A stretch of DNA of 64,000 nt from Actinomycetota bacterium (GTDB taxonomy: Bacteria > Actinomycetota > Coriobacteriia > Anaerosomatales > Anaerosomataceae). Location of the stretch: positions 412,845-476,844 of the forward strand of contig RCMX01000006.1 in the NCBI GenBank assembly GCA_004348925.1, read 5' to 3'. This document shows positions 7,976 to 16,381 of this stretch, piece by piece. The notes below the pieces were generated by a model. It ran no database searches. It was not told the origin of the DNA and saw only the letters and a list, made by a program, of their open reading frames with translations. Within the stretch, counting starts at the first letter, position 1. Each line of letters opens with the position of its first letter. The translations under genes and the position numbers were made by a program.

Positions 7976-9457
7976 GTGACACCTGAAGGACTGCTCATCG
8001 CCAAGGCCGGGGCATCCGAGCTTTCGATGCTGCCCCGCATGGCCAACCGCCATGGCCTCGTTGCCGGCGCGACCGGCACTGGCAAGACCGTCACACTCCA
8101 GGTGCTCGCCGAGGCATTCAGCGAGATCGGTGTCCCCGTGTTCGCTGCCGACGTGAAGGGCGACCTCTCGGGCATATCCCAGGCAGGCGGCGGCAATCCG
8201 AAGGTCGACGAGCGCGTCGCGACCCTTGGGCTCGCGCCGTGGGGCACCCACGGCTCGCCCGTCGTGTTCTGGGACGTCTTCGGCGAACAGGGGCACCCGG
8301 TGCGCACGACGGTCTCTGAAGTCGGCCCCCTGCTGCTTTCTCGACTGCTCAACCTGAACGACGTACAGGAGGGCGTCCTGACGCTCGCTTTCCGGGTTGC
8401 CGATGACGAGGGTCTGCTCCTTCTCGATCTTGACGACCTCCGCGCGATGCTCAAGTACGTCTCGGACAACGCGGGTTCGCTCCGCGCAGAGTACGGGAAC
8501 GTGTCGGCCGCCAGCGTGGGGACTATCCAGCGGGGGCTCCTCGGCCTGGAGCAGCAGGGTGGCGCGGCACTCTTCGGCGAACCGGCGCTGGACCTTCTCG
8601 ACTTCATGCAGACCACCCCCGAAGGACGCGGCGTCGTGAACATTCTCGCCGCCGATCGACTCATGCAGTCACCTCGAACGTACTCGACGTTCTTGCTATG
8701 GCTTCTCTCCGAGCTGTTCGAACAGCTGCCCGAGGTGGGCGACACCGACAAGCCGCGTCTCGTCTTCTTCTTCGATGAAGCGCACCTGCTCTTCGAGGAG
8801 GCACCGCCCGCGCTCCTCAAGAAGATCGAGCAGGTCGTTCGTCTTGTACGGAGTAAGGGTGTCGGCGTGTACTTCGTCACGCAGAACCCCATCGACATCC
8901 CCGAGACGGTTCTCGGCCAGCTCGGCAACAAGGTCCAGCACGCTATCCGCGCCTTCACGCCGCGCGACCAGAAGGCCGTTGCCGCGATGGCCGAGACGTT
9001 CCGGCAGAATCCCGCGATCGACGTCGCCACCACCGTCACAGAGCTGGCCGTCGGTGAGGCGCTCGTGTCGTTCCTCCAGGCCGACGGCTCCCCCGCGCCG
9101 GTCGAGCGCGCACTCATCGTGCCGCCGCACGGCCGCATCGGACCGGCCACCGCCGAAGAGCGATCCGCGCTCATCAGGTCTTCAGTGCTCTACGGACACT
9201 ACGAGCAGCTCGTCGATCGCCAGAGTGCCGAGGAGATGCTCGAGGCGCGTGCCGCCGCGGTCATCGCCGCGTCGGCACCCCTCGGATCCGCGCCGACACC
9301 GGCACGTGGGGAGACTCCCCCATCTCCCAAACCCCGGACGGGCGGTCGTAGGGACTCGATGCTCGAAGCCATGGGGAAGAGCATGGTGCGGGCGATGGGT
9401 AGCCAGATCGGTCGACAGATCATGAGGGGCGTTCTCGGGACCATCACGAAGAAGTAG
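7976..9457 (+). CDS. HerA-like P-loop ATPase (DUF853/YjgR family)
   Basis: A 493-aa ATPase of the HerA/FtsK-like superfamily, DUF853 branch. Walker A is GATGTGKT at residues 31-38; Walker B is LVFFFDEAH with Asp267; an arginine-rich region [17 protein letters not shown] follows. The C terminus is a linker rich in Pro and Ala and a short helix. A GTG start at 7976 is chosen because GAGGGAGG lies 5 bases before it and the homologous N terminus begins there; longer in-frame starts add unrelated sequence. The cellular role of DUF853 ATPases is not established. Transcribed alone, divergent from the flavin reductase. Confidence 0.85.
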   Translation: MTPEGLLIAKAGASELSMLPRMANRHGLVAGATGTGKTVTLQVLAEAFSEIGVPVFAADVKGDLSGISQAGGGNPKVDERVATLGLAPWGTHGSPVVFWDVFGEQGHPVRTTVSEVGPLLLSRLLNLNDVQEGVLTLAFRVADDEGLLLLDLDDLRAMLKYVSDNAGSLRAEYGNVSAASVGTIQRGLLGLEQQGGAALFGEPALDLLDFMQTTPEGRGVVNILAADRLMQSPRTYSTFLLWLLSELFEQLPEVGDTDKPRLVFFFDEAHLLFEEAPPALLKKIEQVVRLVRSKGVGVYFVTQNPIDIPETVLGQLGNKVQHAIRAFTPRDQKAVAAMAETFRQNPAIDVATTVTELAVGEALVSFLQADGSPAPVERALIVPPHGRIGPATAEERSALIRSSVLYGHYEQLVDRQSAEEMLEARAAAVIAASAPLGSAPTPARGETPPSPKPRTGGRRDSMLEAMGKSMVRAMGSQIGRQIMRGVLGTITKK

Positions 9458-9466
9458 TCGCCGGCA

Positions 9467-9772
9467 TCAGTTCGTCGCATCCAGAAGGCGCTTGAGGTAC
9501 ATCCTGTACGCCGCGAACGCGTCCGCCCCGGCTGGTGTCAGTGCGGCTGTGGTTCTCGGCACTCTGCCCACGAACGTCTTCGCGATCCTGATGTAACCCG
9601 CTTCCTCAAGACGCGTGAGTTGCACCGAAAGGTTGCCGCGCGTGAGACCCGTTTCGTGCATGAGATAGGTGAAGTCGGCTTCCTCCGCCACCGAGAGCAC
9701 GGTCATGATCTTGAGCCTGGCCGGTTCGTGGATGAGCCGATCAGGCTCTCCGCCGAAGTCGAAGGGACTCAT
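9467..9772 (-). CDS. Winged-helix transcriptional regulator (HTH_27 type)
   Basis: A 101-aa ArsR/MarR-like winged-helix protein (residues 12-95; HEPARLKIMTVLSVAEEADF, then LTRGNLSVQLTRLEEAGYI). This small-regulator type usually pairs with a membrane protein. Here its start overlaps the stop of the upstream membrane gene as ATGA at 9769-9772. A tandem palindrome upstream of that partner gene is a likely autoregulatory operator. No cysteine-based metal site is visible, so the signal is unknown. Confidence 0.85.
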   Translation of the reverse strand: MSPFDFGGEPDRLIHEPARLKIMTVLSVAEEADFTYLMHETGLTRGNLSVQLTRLEEAGYIRIAKTFVGRVPRTTAALTPAGADAFAAYRMYLKRLLDATN

Positions 9773-10398
9773 GAACGCGCCTCCGGCTCAGCAACCGGAT
9801 GCTCACGAATGTAGCTGACGAACGCCGCGACGCCAGTCGCGATCGACGCTATCCCGAGTGACAACCATACCGCTCCGAGACCACCCGTCATACCGAGGTC
9901 GTACGCGATGGCCGCACCCGCGCCCGCAAGAACCACCAGTGCACTCAGGAAGAACCGTCGCATTCGGGACCTGATTGCCCGGACGACGAGGACCGCTGCA
10001 ACCGCGGCTCCTGCCGCTCCCACGAACGCCTGCCACAGAGGCCCATTGAGATCTGCTGCACCACCGCTGCGCGCCAACCCGGCCACGACTACCGCCACGA
10101 CGATAGCGACAGCGGCGATGTGGGCCCTGCGCCTACCGCTCGGCTCCGGGTACTTCACGTAGCCCGTTCGGGGATAGGTGATCCGCGTCTTGAGCGCACG
10201 GACAACAGCGGCGGATGCCGGGAACGCGAAGATCATCGCGAACAGCGCGATTGTCCCGAACGGCTCGGTACCTGTCACGCTCGAAAGGACCAGCAGCGCA
10301 CCGACAAGCGCGAGTGCTGTGCCCCCGGCGACCTCTCCGATTCCGTCAACCAGCCAGTAGGCCTGTGTCTTGCGCTGCGTACGGGTGATCTCGTCCAT
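9769..10398 (-). CDS. Multi-pass membrane protein partner of winged-helix regulator
   Basis: A 209-aa protein with about five to six membrane helices after a basic N terminus (MDEITRTQRKTQAYWLVDG). The start at 10398 is chosen over a longer in-frame start because TTTGGAGG precedes it by 9 bases. The stop overlaps the regulator start. Pairs of this kind (membrane protein plus HTH_27 regulator) are common in bacteria, but the transported or sensed compound is not known. Confidence 0.7.
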   Translation of the reverse strand: MDEITRTQRKTQAYWLVDGIGEVAGGTALALVGALLVLSSVTGTEPFGTIALFAMIFAFPASAAVVRALKTRITYPRTGYVKYPEPSGRRRAHIAAVAIVVAVVVAGLARSGGAADLNGPLWQAFVGAAGAAVAAVLVVRAIRSRMRRFFLSALVVLAGAGAAIAYDLGMTGGLGAVWLSLGIASIATGVAAFVSYIREHPVAEPEARS

Positions 10399-10435
10399 TG
10401 TTCTGCGCCTCCAAACCCTTGCGTCTATGGCTTGG

Positions 10436-10457
10436 AGTTTACGCGGTAAACTAGTTT
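10436..10457. promoter_or_regulatory. Tandem palindromic operator before membrane/regulator pair
   Basis: AGTTTAC-GCG-GTAAACT at 10436-10452 is a perfect inverted repeat. It overlaps a second palindrome, AAACTAGTTT, at 10448-10457. It lies 38-59 bases upstream of the 10398 start and covers the stop codon of the SRPBCC gene. The most likely binder is the winged-helix protein encoded at the end of the two-gene operon. Confidence 0.55.
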
Positions 10458-11203
10458 GATGCAAGCCCTTGCGCGTGACCGGCCGAGCCAAGGTCCTCGG
10501 CGATGCGTTTCACGCCGACCAGCGTCTTGTGCGCGAAGAGCGAGCCGCCGAAGTCGAGCGGTTTGTCGAACAGCCACGTGAGAAACCCGCTCTCGAAGAC
10601 GTCGCCCGAGCGCTGCCGCAAGATGAGTCGCGACGTGCCCTCGTCGATCGGCTGCACGCGCCACAACCACGTCTGCGAGTTCACGGCGGCGGGATCGCCA
10701 TACGCGAGACGATCGCGATCCGCGTTTCGTGACACCGCAAGCAGCAGCTCAAACGGCCGCTCGATCTTCACGACGTCGTACTCGACCATCGCATTGATCG
10801 CAATCGTGTCCCCTACCTTCAGGTCCTGCAGCTCTGGCACGATGCGTCTGGAGTAGTGCCCGTCCACGAAGTCGCTTGATCCAGTCAGGTTGTAGAACCA
10901 GTCCCAGCCAGCCCATCCCGCGCGCTTGTAGCCCATCTGGGTGACGAGCGAGAAGACCGTCTCGGCCGGAGCGTCGATGGTGATCGCCCGGGTAGACGTC
11001 GAGTGCGCGTTGGGCACGAGCTCGTCACCGGTCATCGTCGCTCGGACTTCATCATCGGTAGCACCCCACCGGTCCGTGAACGAGCGCGTCAACGGTGGAA
11101 CCGCAATGCAGCCAACGACGAAGGCGGCGATCACCACGCCAAGGACGATTCCAATCCACGTGATGACCGCTCCTACGACACCGAGAATCGACGTGGCAAC
11201 CAT
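10451..11203 (-). CDS. Membrane-anchored SRPBCC (START-like) protein
   Basis: A 250-aa protein. An N-terminal membrane segment (residues 4-38) is followed by an SRPBCC/polyketide-cyclase-like ligand-binding domain (about 75-225; STRAITIDAPAETVFSLVTQ is the usual opening strand and helix). The start at 11203 is chosen because CTGGAGGGGAGC lies before it. Such domains bind hydrophobic ligands; the ligand here is unknown. It ends where the operator for the next gene lies, so it may be read through into the membrane/regulator pair. Confidence 0.75.
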   Translation of the reverse strand: MVATSILGVVGAVITWIGIVLGVVIAAFVVGCIAVPPLTRSFTDRWGATDDEVRATMTGDELVPNAHSTSTRAITIDAPAETVFSLVTQMGYKRAGWAGWDWFYNLTGSSDFVDGHYSRRIVPELQDLKVGDTIAINAMVEYDVVKIERPFELLLAVSRNADRDRLAYGDPAAVNSQTWLWRVQPIDEGTSRLILRQRSGDVFESGFLTWLFDKPLDFGGSLFAHKTLVGVKRIAEDLGSAGHAQGLASN

Positions 11204-11408
11204 AGCTCCCCTCCAGGCGTCCGATGTCCTAGCGTGCGCTCGACTCTGGCCCACAAGTCTGGTCGTTGTGCTGCGTCAGGGTCAACACCTCGTGACACAA
11301 CGCGGGACGTACGTTCCGGGCCGACGTGGTATCGCTCCGGCAACACCTTGGGCGGTCAGAGGGGTCCTGCGGCGTATGATGACCGCGTACCCGTAGGTTG
11401 GAGGAATC

Positions 11409-12077
11409 ATGCGTCGTACCCTGTCTCTCACACTCATCCTTGCGGTCGTCCTCGTCGCTGGCGGGATCGCTGGCTGCAAGCGCACCACCGCCGGCCCCGT
11501 TCCTCCTGGCGACGCCGAGTCATCGGCCGCCACGCCTTCCACGGCGCAGACGAGCACGGCCGACGCAACCACATCCGGGGCAGCCACGGGCGTCGCCGAT
11601 GGAAGTGCGTCGGCCACCACCACACCGGCCGCCGGAACGACAGCGAAGACGATGAAGGTGAAGCTGTACTTCGGTTACGAGGACCGCGTCATGGCGGTGA
11701 TACGGGAGGTGCCGTATTCGCAGACGGTCGCGAAGTCCGCGATGCTGGAGCTGCTGAAGGGCCCCTCCGCCGAGGAGCTCAAGGGGCTCAAACTGCACAA
11801 CGAGATTCCCAAGGGCACCAAGGTGCTCGGCATCGTCCTCGACGGTCACGTCGCGAGAGTCGACCTCTCCGGCGAGTTCGATGATGGCGGGGGCACGCTG
11901 TCGATGGACACGCGCCTTGCACAGGTCGTCTACACGCTGACCCAATACAGCACGATCGAATCCGTGGAGTTCTACATGGAGGGCAAGAAGGTGAAGGTGT
12001 TCGGCGGAGAGGGCATCATGCTGGAGGGGCCGCAGTATCCGAAGGACTACTACCAGAGGGTTCCGATCGACGCATAG
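11409..12077 (+). CDS. GerMN-domain lipoprotein
   Basis: A 222-aa lipoprotein. The signal peptide ends in a lipobox (GGIAGC, Cys23). A Thr/Ala/Pro-rich linker (24-75) is followed by a GerMN domain (about 78-205; VKLYFGYEDR, LLKGPSAEEL, ARVDLSGEF). GerMN domains occur in spore-germination GerM and in many envelope lipoproteins of non-sporing actinobacteria, where they probably bind peptidoglycan or partner proteins. GGAGGA precedes the ATG. A strong hairpin lies just downstream, so the gene is monocistronic. Confidence 0.85.
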   Translation: MRRTLSLTLILAVVLVAGGIAGCKRTTAGPVPPGDAESSAATPSTAQTSTADATTSGAATGVADGSASATTTPAAGTTAKTMKVKLYFGYEDRVMAVIREVPYSQTVAKSAMLELLKGPSAEELKGLKLHNEIPKGTKVLGIVLDGHVARVDLSGEFDDGGGTLSMDTRLAQVVYTLTQYSTIESVEFYMEGKKVKVFGGEGIMLEGPQYPKDYYQRVPIDA

Positions 12078-12103
12078 CGTCGCCCGCTCAACACGCACTG
12101 AAA

Positions 12104-12141
12104 CCAACGACCGCCCGGCACGAATGCCGGGCGGTCGTTGG
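12104..12141 (+). terminator. Strong stem-loop after GerMN gene
   Basis: CCAACGACCGCCCGGC (12104-12119) pairs perfectly with GCCGGGCGGTCGTTGG (12126-12141) across a 6-base loop, giving a 16-bp stem. It begins 26 bases after the stop codon. Only two Ts follow, so termination may depend on stem strength or Rho. It also lies downstream of the converging small gene at 12223. Confidence 0.75.
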
Positions 12142-12222
12142 TTCGTCACGGTCGTTCTCAGGCGGATCCGTAACGTGCGCAACCGGGTAAGGGGTACCCG
12201 GCATCCAGGCGCGGGGGAACGC

Positions 12223-12336
12223 CTAGATGTAGGACAGGAGCGCGGTCAACGCAACAAACAGGCCAAGTACCGCAAGGGCACGACCGGGATAGATGACGCC
12301 TTCGCTGAAGCTGTCCTGGAACCGTATTCCGAACAT
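12223..12336 (-). CDS. 37-residue single-helix membrane peptide
   Basis: Translation of the minus strand from the ATG at 12336 gives 37 residues: a polar N half (MFGIRFQDSFSEGVIYPGR) and a hydrophobic helix (ALAVLGLFVALTALLSYI) to the end. GAAGGAG lies 7 bases before the ATG, a strong site for this genome. A GATAAT-like -10 box lies further upstream (12376-12381, minus strand). I do not recognise the family. It is divergent from the LysR-type gene and might be its target. Coding status rests on the ribosome-binding site and clean topology only. Confidence 0.5.
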   Translation of the reverse strand: MFGIRFQDSFSEGVIYPGRALAVLGLFVALTALLSYI

Positions 12337-12404
12337 GGCAGGCTCCTTCTTTTGCTGTAACTGCCTTCACCAAGCATTATCGGCTCCTACATACATAAAT
12401 CCCA

Positions 12405-12433
12405 TTCACGTTTCCTGTTGCATATCGTAAGAT
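12405..12433 (+). promoter_or_regulatory. Promoter of LysR gene, possibly giving leaderless mRNA
   Basis: TTCACG (12405-12410) and TAAGAT (12428-12433) are separated by 17 bases. Transcription would start near 12440, almost at the ATG at 12442. No purine-rich ribosome-binding site is present before that ATG, which fits a leaderless transcript. Confidence 0.4.
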
Positions 12434-12441
12434 GTACTTAC

Positions 12442-13377
12442 ATGTTAAACGTCCACCGCATGAGCCTCCTCCGCGAAGTAGCCTCACGCGGCAGCATCGC
12501 CGCTGCTGCCGAGGCGCTCTACATCACGCCCTCGGCCGTCTCGCAACAGCTGGCAGTCCTTGAGCGGGAGGCGGGTGTTGAACTGCTCGAGCGAGTCGGT
12601 CGCGGCGTCAGACTCACGCACGCCGGCAAGCGGCTCGTGACACATACCGAGCGCGTGCTCGCCGTCCTTGAGGAGGCAGAGGCCGACCTCGAGGCCGTCT
12701 CGGAGGGCGTGGCGGGGCAACTTCGAACCTGCGCGTTCCCCACTGCTGCGCGGGCATTGCTCGTTCCTGCGCTCGCCAGAATCGGCGCCGAGAACCCGTC
12801 GCTTGAGCTTTCGATGGTGGACCTCGAACCCGAGGAGAGCCTTCCGATGCTCAAGACCGGCGACCTCGATATCGTCCTCACGTATGGATTCGATCGCCTG
12901 CCTGAGCGGCCAGACCCGGGTATCGAACGCCATCTTCTACTCACTGAGCCGCTCTACATCGCGGTTCTCGCCGACGATCCCCGCGCGCAGGGCGAGGTAG
13001 GGGTATCGGATTTCCGTGACGACAACTGGGTGGTCGGGCGCGATGGGTCGCCGTTCCTCGACGTCATGGTCCGCGTTGCCGGAGAAGCCGGGTTCGAGGC
13101 GCGCGTGGATCTGCACAGCAACGACTACCAGGTCATCCTCGCGTCGGTGCAGGCAGGACTCGGCGTCGCGCTCGTTCCGCCACTCGCCTTCTTCGCGGAG
13201 TACCCGGGTGTGGTATGCCTGAGCCCCACCGATGTTCAGATCAACCGACGCGTGCTTGCGGTGATTCGACGGGGCAGCGGGGGCCGGCCCGCTGTGGAGA
13301 TGGCGCTTCGTATCCTTCGGGAAGAGGCTCACGAAGCGGTAGCGCGATACGAGACGCTCGTGCCGCTCGCGGAGTAG
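12442..13377 (+). CDS. LysR-family transcriptional regulator
   Basis: A 311-aa LysR-type protein. The helix-turn-helix is residues 8-60 (ASRGSIAAAAEALYITPSAV, then SQQLAVLEREAG). A LysR substrate-binding domain follows (about 85-295). The MLNVHRMSLLRE opening is typical of the actinobacterial ArgP-like branch. The ATG at 12442 is chosen because it fits that family start, though it lacks a Shine-Dalgarno site. The nearest divergent gene is the 37-residue membrane peptide. The effector is unknown. Confidence 0.85.
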   Translation: MLNVHRMSLLREVASRGSIAAAAEALYITPSAVSQQLAVLEREAGVELLERVGRGVRLTHAGKRLVTHTERVLAVLEEAEADLEAVSEGVAGQLRTCAFPTAARALLVPALARIGAENPSLELSMVDLEPEESLPMLKTGDLDIVLTYGFDRLPERPDPGIERHLLLTEPLYIAVLADDPRAQGEVGVSDFRDDNWVVGRDGSPFLDVMVRVAGEAGFEARVDLHSNDYQVILASVQAGLGVALVPPLAFFAEYPGVVCLSPTDVQINRRVLAVIRRGSGGRPAVEMALRILREEAHEAVARYETLVPLAE

Positions 13378-14880
13378 CTACCCGGCTGCTCGCGACAGCG
13401 GAATCTCGACGACGAACGTCGACCCCTCGCCGGGTGCGCTGCTCACCGTGATGGTGCCGTCCAACGCCGTGGTCAGCTCGCGGCATATCGCAAGTCCAAG
13501 GCCCGTTCCAGGCGGTTTCTCCGGCAGTTGGTTGTCTACCTGGGCGAATGGCTCGAATATCCTGGCTTGGTCTTCTGGAGCGATGCCGACGCCGGTGTCG
13601 ACAACGGCGACCCTCGCGCTCTCGCCGACCGCGCTCACCCGAAGCGTCACGGTCCCCCCGGACGGCGTGAACTTGACCGCATTCGACACGAGATTGCGCA
13701 CGATCTGTCCGAGCAACCCCGCATCCGTCTCGGCGGTGATCGCATCCTCCGAGTCGATCACGAGCGTGACGCCGCGCTCGTTGGCGAGGGGGGCGACGAG
13801 ATCGACGACATGCTGAACGACCTCGCTGACCACCGTCGGGGCCCAGGTCACCACCGCATGTCCGGACTCGATCTTCTCCAGCTCGAGCAGCCTCTCGACA
13901 AGCTTCAGCAGCTCTGTGCTCGAGTCCCTGATCAGTCCGAGCTGCTTCATCTGCTCGGCGTTCACCGGCCCCGGCACTTCATCCAGCATGAGACCGGTGA
14001 ATCCCTGGATAGCGTTGAGCGGTGTCTTGAACTCGTGACTGGCGCTGGCCAAGAAGTCCCGCTTGGCCCTGTTTGCGGCTTCGAGCGCTCGGTTGACCGC
14101 CAGAAGCTCCACCGTGCGCTCATCCACGGTACGCTCAAGGTCGAGGCTGTATCGTGCCTGAGCGTCCAGGAGCATCTGTCGCGCCTGCTCGCGTTCAGTG
14201 ACATCCACGAACGCGACCACGCTCCCCCGGGCAGCCCCGGGCTCTGCGCTGTCGCCCAGCGGACTTGCGGAGACCGACAGCGCCATCTTGCGCCCTGCGG
14301 CTTCGACGATGCACACCGAGCCACGGAACGATTGCCCGAGCGCGAGTTCATCGAGCGCAAGCGGCCGTGCCGAAGTGCTCTCCGAGGAGATGCACGTCAG
14401 GTCAGGCGGCATTGCGAGCGAGCCCGTCTCGGCAATGGTCTGAAGGGAGAGCGTGTCCCGAGCCGTGTCGTTCGCGAATGCGATCGAGCCCGAGGAGGTC
14501 ACGAGCATGATGCCGGTCGGGCTGGTATCGACGATCGCTGTGAGGAGCCCATGCTCGGCGCGCAGGAGCTGTTCGGCTCGCTGTGTTTCCTTGAACCGGC
14601 GCGCGGTCTGCATCGAGTAGAGCGCGTAGGCGATGAGCGGCACGAACAGTATCTCGACGTAGTCCTCGTACTCGTCAAGCTGCGCAGTGATGCCGGCATG
14701 CTCCAGGATGTTGGAGAAGGCAACGAACGCGTAGACGGAGATTGCCAGCACCAGGAAGACCCTGATGACACGCGCGTACGGCTCGAATTCCTCGAAGCGC
14801 GCACGCAGGATGAGAAGAAGCGCTGCGCTGAAAGAGATCAGCGAGATCACGTCAAGAGCGACGATGATCGAGCCAGTCAC
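13378..14880 (-). CDS. Membrane sensor histidine kinase with PAS domain
   Basis: A 500-aa kinase. Three predicted membrane helices (residues 5-26, 38-60, 75-95) form an N-terminal sensor with the motif NILEHAG. A PAS domain (about 110-230) and a HisKA domain with phospho-acceptor His282 in SASHEFKTPLNAI follow. The HATPase domain has VDTGVGIAPEDQ and GTGLGLAI. Its start overlaps the stop of a small membrane-protein gene as ATGA. No response regulator lies next to it, so the partner is elsewhere. Confidence 0.87.
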   Translation of the reverse strand: MTGSIIVALDVISLISFSAALLLILRARFEEFEPYARVIRVFLVLAISVYAFVAFSNILEHAGITAQLDEYEDYVEILFVPLIAYALYSMQTARRFKETQRAEQLLRAEHGLLTAIVDTSPTGIMLVTSSGSIAFANDTARDTLSLQTIAETGSLAMPPDLTCISSESTSARPLALDELALGQSFRGSVCIVEAAGRKMALSVSASPLGDSAEPGAARGSVVAFVDVTEREQARQMLLDAQARYSLDLERTVDERTVELLAVNRALEAANRAKRDFLASASHEFKTPLNAIQGFTGLMLDEVPGPVNAEQMKQLGLIRDSSTELLKLVERLLELEKIESGHAVVTWAPTVVSEVVQHVVDLVAPLANERGVTLVIDSEDAITAETDAGLLGQIVRNLVSNAVKFTPSGGTVTLRVSAVGESARVAVVDTGVGIAPEDQARIFEPFAQVDNQLPEKPPGTGLGLAICRELTTALDGTITVSSAPGEGSTFVVEIPLSRAAG

Positions 14881-15155
14881 AGCTGTCCCTCCGGCGACGG
14901 GTGCCTTCGGTAGTCGACGAGCGCGATGACGAGGAGCACGCCGGCCACCGCGTAGGCAGCATGCTCAAGAAGATTCAGGGCGTCGAACCAGAAGAATCCT
15001 TCGGCGATCGTGAAGGTGTACGCGGCAATGATGCTCGCGTAGGCGACGAACAGGAGACTTCGGCGACGCGCTGACAGTGCGCCGCGGCTGCTGACGATGA
15101 TCGGCAGCAAGACGACCGCTATCACGAGGTCGATGACCTCGCTGGCCTGGAGCAT
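14877..15155 (-). CDS. Three-helix membrane protein coupled to sensor kinase
   Basis: A 92-aa protein with about three membrane helices. Its FDALNLLEHAAYAVAGVLL segment resembles NILEHAG in the sensor region of the kinase encoded next, so the two may share a common fold. It overlaps the kinase start by 4 bases and should be made with it. It could be an accessory sensor or a regulator of the kinase. I do not know a named family. Confidence 0.65.
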   Translation of the reverse strand: MLQASEVIDLVIAVVLLPIIVSSRGALSARRRSLLFVAYASIIAAYTFTIAEGFFWFDALNLLEHAAYAVAGVLLVIALVDYRRHPSPEGQL

Positions 15156-15222
15156 CGGTATCCCCTGTCGCAGGTGCTACGCTACCTCGTAGTCTAGCTG
15201 TCGAACAGGCGACAACGCACCC

Positions 15223-15627
15223 TTATTCTTCCTTAGCGCCCTCGTCGAAACTCAGTGCGAGCGAGTTCATGCAGTACCGAGTGCCCGTCGGTTGGGGCCC
15301 GTCCTCAAAAACGTGGCCGAGGTGGGATCCGCACCGGGCGCATCGAATCTCGGTCCGAACCATCCCGTGGCTGGTGTCGGTCAGCTCCACGACAGCGTCC
15401 GGGCCGATCGGATCGAAGAAGCTCGGCCATCCACAGCCGGAGTGGTACTTCGTCGCAGAATCGAAGAGCGGGTTACCGCAAGCGCGACAACGGTAGATGC
15501 CATCCTCGTCGAGATCCACGTATTCGCCCGAGAACGGTGGCTCGGTGCCTGCCTCGCGCAACACGCGATACTCCTCGGCAGAAAGCGCTGCTCTCCACGC
15601 CGCCTCCGAGCGATCGTCACGCTCCAT
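15223..15627 (-). CDS. msrB: Peptide-methionine (R)-S-oxide reductase MsrB
   Basis: A 134-aa enzyme that reduces methionine-R-sulfoxide in proteins. Zinc-binding CxxC pairs are CRAC (near residue 47) and CARC (near residue 97). The catalytic residue is the Cys in [11 protein letters not shown], so this partner uses cysteine, unlike MsrA upstream. Its TAGGAGG ribosome-binding site overlaps the msrA stop region 12 bases before the ATG, so msrA-msrB is an operon for repair of both sulfoxide forms. Confidence 0.93.
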   Translation of the reverse strand: MERDDRSEAAWRAALSAEEYRVLREAGTEPPFSGEYVDLDEDGIYRCRACGNPLFDSATKYHSGCGWPSFFDPIGPDAVVELTDTSHGMVRTEIRCARCGSHLGHVFEDGPQPTGTRYCMNSLALSFDEGAKEE

Positions 15628-15639
15628 GGGATACGCCTC

Positions 15640-16326
15640 CTAGCGTCGCGTCGGCCCGCAGACAGTGGAGCGCAGGAGCTCTGCGCCCACGCTGCTCAAG
15701 CCGTAGCTATCGATCTCGGCATCCAGTTCACTGCAGGTGCCGTTGCCGTCAAGGTATCCGTTCAGCCGTGCTGCGGCAGTCGAGTCACGGAACTCGTCGG
15801 CATCCGGATAGTACCCACGCAGTTCGCGGAAGAGCGGCGGCGCGTTCCGGAGGCGGTACTTCTGGTGGTACTCCTCGGCCATGAAGAAGGTCTCCAGAGG
15901 CTCGATACGCGTGTAGATCGTGCCTACGACCGCGGACAGACGATCGCGGCTCTCCTCGGCGAGACGGCGCTGTTCGTCGTCGCGTGTCAGGATCGCGGAC
16001 ATGTACTGGCGAGAGAACGGGCGACTCGTGGGGCGGTGCGCCGACCAGAAGACGTCGAGCAGCTCCGCATACGTTACGCGTGAGGGATCGAAGTCGATCT
16101 CGACGGTCTCGGTGTGGTCGCCGATCGTCTTGTACGTGGGGTCGGGCGTCGTGCCGCCCGCGTAGCCGACGCGCGTGCGGATAACGCCTGGGATCTGCCC
16201 GAACCGGGCGTCAGGTCCCCAGAATCAACCGAGTGAGAAGGTGGCCGTCTGGAACCCGGCAGGCGCCTGTCTATCGATAGGGGGTATGTCATCGACACTG
16301 TCGCGTCGTGCGTGCATGAGGCTCAT
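15640..16326 (-). CDS. msrA: Selenocysteine-containing peptide-methionine (S)-S-oxide reductase MsrA
   Basis: Read through one in-frame TGA (16225-16227), this is a 228-residue MsrA. The TGA is codon 34 and falls exactly at the catalytic cysteine: FSLG-U-FWGPDARFG matches the MsrA active site GCFWG. Downstream sequence is intact MsrA (RVGYAGGTTPDPTYKTIGDH, VEIDFDP, FWSAHRPTSRPFSRQY). A hairpin right after the TGA fits a bacterial SECIS element. The start at 16326 has GAAGGAG upstream. The enzyme reduces methionine-S-sulfoxide. A nonsense mutation is possible but unlikely given position and hairpin. Selenocysteine MsrA is known from Alkaliphilus. Confidence 0.88.
16188..16222 (-). other. bSECIS-like hairpin for msrA selenocysteine insertion
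   Basis: On the minus strand, CTGGG/CCCAG (outer stem, 16222-16218 with 16192-16188) and GCCCG/CGGGC (inner stem, 16209-16205 with 16201-16197) enclose a 3-base loop GTT. The loop starts 21 bases after the TGA and begins with G, both within the accepted bacterial SECIS pattern. The element lies within the coding sequence, as in other bacterial selenoproteins. Confidence 0.65.
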
Positions 16327-16381
16327 GGCGGATACTCCTTCGTTGGTCGCCCCTTTTGAAAGCAACTGCCGCGCCGAAGTG

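Noticed and set aside
15640..16002. A short 120-residue MsrA-like gene starting at MSAILTR
   Set aside because: It lacks the active site; the true gene begins at 16326 and reads through a TGA selenocysteine codon.
16225..16227. TGA in msrA as a plain nonsense mutation
   Set aside because: It is exactly at the catalytic Cys position, the rest of the frame is intact, and a fitting hairpin follows; still open until selenocysteine genes are found.
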